The notes beneath the pieces are model-generated. The model searched no databases. It saw only the letters and a list, made by a program, of their open reading frames with translations, and was not told the origin of the DNA. The position numbers were made by a program, and so were the translations under genes. Source: Atopobium sp034113385 (GTDB lineage Bacteria > Actinomycetota > Coriobacteriia > Coriobacteriales > Atopobiaceae). Taken from it: a stretch of DNA of 15,884 nucleotides. Below, in pieces: positions 14,583 through 15,884 of the stretch. The stretch spans positions 1 through 15,884 of the forward strand of contig NZ_JAXEXL010000007.1 of NCBI RefSeq assembly GCF_034113385.1. The letters are read 5' to 3'. Positions within the stretch are counted from its first letter, which is position 1. The number at the start of each line of letters is the position of its first letter.

Positions 14583-15884
14583 CTACGCTGTTTCTTTTTG
14601 ACGCTTTTGTTGAGCAGCGCCTGCCAAGAGCACCAATCCGCCAAGAGCTACGCCAAGCATAAGGAACGTATTGTTTGCATCCCCTGTCTTAGGCAAAACA
14701 GTATGCTGCACGGTTCCTGGTTTTGCTGGAATCACTGGTTTGGGGTCTTGCGTATTTGTAAGCGTAAAGCCTGTTTGTGCATCGCCAGTAATCTGAGAGG
14801 TATAGCCATCTAAGGGTGCTTCTTCAATCGTATAGACATACTCATGACCGTCATTTGCATCATAGGCATCCAAATCCTCAAAGACATGTTTCCAACCATC
14901 TTGCTTTGTAATGGTTGTATCCTCAAGCTTGTTGCCATCGCGCAAAAGCGTAACCTTAACAGATGACGCTTCATCTCCCTTCCAAACCTTAGTAACGGCA
15001 ATGGAACGCTTGCCCTCAATAGTGTTGGTTATGGTAAAGCCTTCATCAGCAGTACCTGCATACACAGCACCATAATGCTCGACGGCATCCTCTACCACAC
15101 TATAAACAATAGGTTTACCGTCCTTGTTAACAGCCACATCATCAAAACTTGCCGCCCAGATACCTTGAGCGTCAGCTTCAAGCTGCGCATGGGCAACTTC
15201 AACACCATTAGCAAGAAGCCGTACCGTCACGTTTTGTGGACGAAGGCCCTGAGCATTGGTGTTATCCACCCAGTTCTTGGTAACAGGAATGCTCATCTTT
15301 GCAGGTGTGTGCACATTTGTGATAGTAAAACCTGTTTGTGCAGTGCCTTCAACAGAACTGGTATAGCCTGGAGTTGGAGACTCTTTCACACTGTACGTAA
15401 TCGTATCGCCGTTTTGATCATAGGTGTCAAGCCCTTTAAAACTAAATGACTGTGCCTGATCCTTAGTAATAGTAGCAACGTGGTTGGTAGGCTGCCCGTT
15501 GGCAAGAAGGGTAACGGTAATGGCTTCAGGACGAATACCATCTTGATTGTTTGCATCATCCCACACCTTTGTACCCGATACGACAATCTTAGGGTTAACC
15601 AAGGTATTAGTTAACTGCAGCTTGCTGGAATCATAGCTCACAGCAAAGCTTTTACCATCCAACTGCAAGATACCAGAAACATCCACACCCTCTTCTTTGA
15701 TGGTGTATACATACTTGTTACCTTGGTCATCAGACATGCGAACATTATCAAAGCGAGAAGTAAAGGCGTTGTCCTTATTGAGCGTTTGAGTCATATCGGT
15801 AGGTTTTCCATTTTTATAGAGACGAACCAGAACCGAAAGCTTATCCCTATTTTCCTGAGAAAGACCTACCCACTGCTTAGACAC
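14583..15884 (-). CDS. LPXTG-anchored surface protein with Cna-B repeats, C-terminal part
   Basis: The frame stays open to the right edge, so the N-terminus and signal peptide are missing; 433 residues are visible. There are four Cna-B-type beta-sandwich repeats. The first is at about residues 1-95 and is cut at its start. The others begin at about 102 (VSGTKVWDD), 198 (SIPVTKNWVD) and 294 (SIAVTKVWKG), and end in FTITN or FTLTNT. Such modules act as stalks, and a Lys near the start, a central Glu and a terminal Asn often form an intramolecular isopeptide bond; K106/N190, K203/N287 and K299/N377 fit that pattern. A Pro-rich spacer leads to the sortase signal LPKTG (397-401), a hydrophobic segment and a basic tail (KRQK). 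Sortase should link it to peptidoglycan. The ligand-binding region is outside the window. It converges on the repair cassette. Confidence 0.92.
   Translation of the reverse strand: MSKQWVGLSQENRDKLSVLVRLYKNGKPTDMTQTLNKDNAFTSRFDNVRMSDDQGNKYVYTIKEEGVDVSGILQLDGKSFAVSYDSSKLQLTNTLVNPKIVVSGTKVWDDANNQDGIRPEAITVTLLANGQPTNHVATITKDQAQSFSFKGLDTYDQNGDTITYSVKESPTPGYTSSVEGTAQTGFTITNVHTPAKMSIPVTKNWVDNTNAQGLRPQNVTVRLLANGVEVAHAQLEADAQGIWAASFDDVAVNKDGKPIVYSVVEDAVEHYGAVYAGTADEGFTITNTIEGKRSIAVTKVWKGDEASSVKVTLLRDGNKLEDTTITKQDGWKHVFEDLDAYDANDGHEYVYTIEEAPLDGYTSQITGDAQTGFTLTNTQDPKPVIPAKPGTVQHTVLPKTGDANNTFLMLGVALGGLVLLAGAAQQKRQKETA

Noticed and set aside
1..15884. CRISPR arrays, insertion sequences, tRNAs or prophage genes
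   Set aside because: No regularly spaced repeats, transposase-like proteins, terminal inverted repeats, tRNA cloverleaf with TTCRA motif, or phage proteins were seen.

Overview
The window looks like a chromosomal segment of a low-to-moderate GC actinobacterium, most likely a host-associated member of Coriobacteriia (Atopobium/Lancefieldella/Olsenella type). This is inferred from three things: a GAAC-N4-GTTC type LexA box, LPXTG and Cna-B surface proteins next to a large secreted wall hydrolase, and anaerobe-style metabolism (a C1B aminopeptidase, a water-forming NADH oxidase and amino acid antiport). No marker gene in the window settles the genus. No transposase, phage gene, tRNA or CRISPR array was seen.

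Layout. Positions 1-459 are the 3' end of an aminopeptidase C gene, closed by a strong terminator. On the minus strand, 595-4527 encodes a 1310-residue secreted peptidoglycan hydrolase: a signal peptide, fifteen ricin-type QxW units (five beta-trefoils), a zinc amidase and a C-terminal glucosaminidase. A glyoxalase-I-like VOC gene (minus) and a nicotinamidase/isochorismatase-like gene (plus) diverge from about 5.2-5.38 kb. The second of these converges on and overlaps a YigZ/IMPACT gene by 14 nt.

From 6.6 to 10.0 kb lies an arginine-derivative locus. It has a dimethylarginine dimethylaminohydrolase-like enzyme followed, after a hairpin, by an arginine/ornithine-antiporter-family permease, both on the minus strand. 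A divergent GntR/FCD regulator has palindromic operator-like sites in front of it. The RNase P RNA gene (rnpB) follows at 10085-10452, then an NADH oxidase.

From 12.14 to 14.48 kb is a two-gene cassette under two LexA-box-like sites 40 bp apart. It encodes a radical SAM protein with a C-terminal helix-hairpin-helix and its overlapping partner, matching the uncharacterised paired 'DNA modification/repair' families TIGR03916 and TIGR03915. This is the best candidate in the window for a poorly described system. A 30-bp perfect palindrome separates it from a convergent, truncated LPXTG surface protein built of Cna-B repeats, which runs off the right edge.
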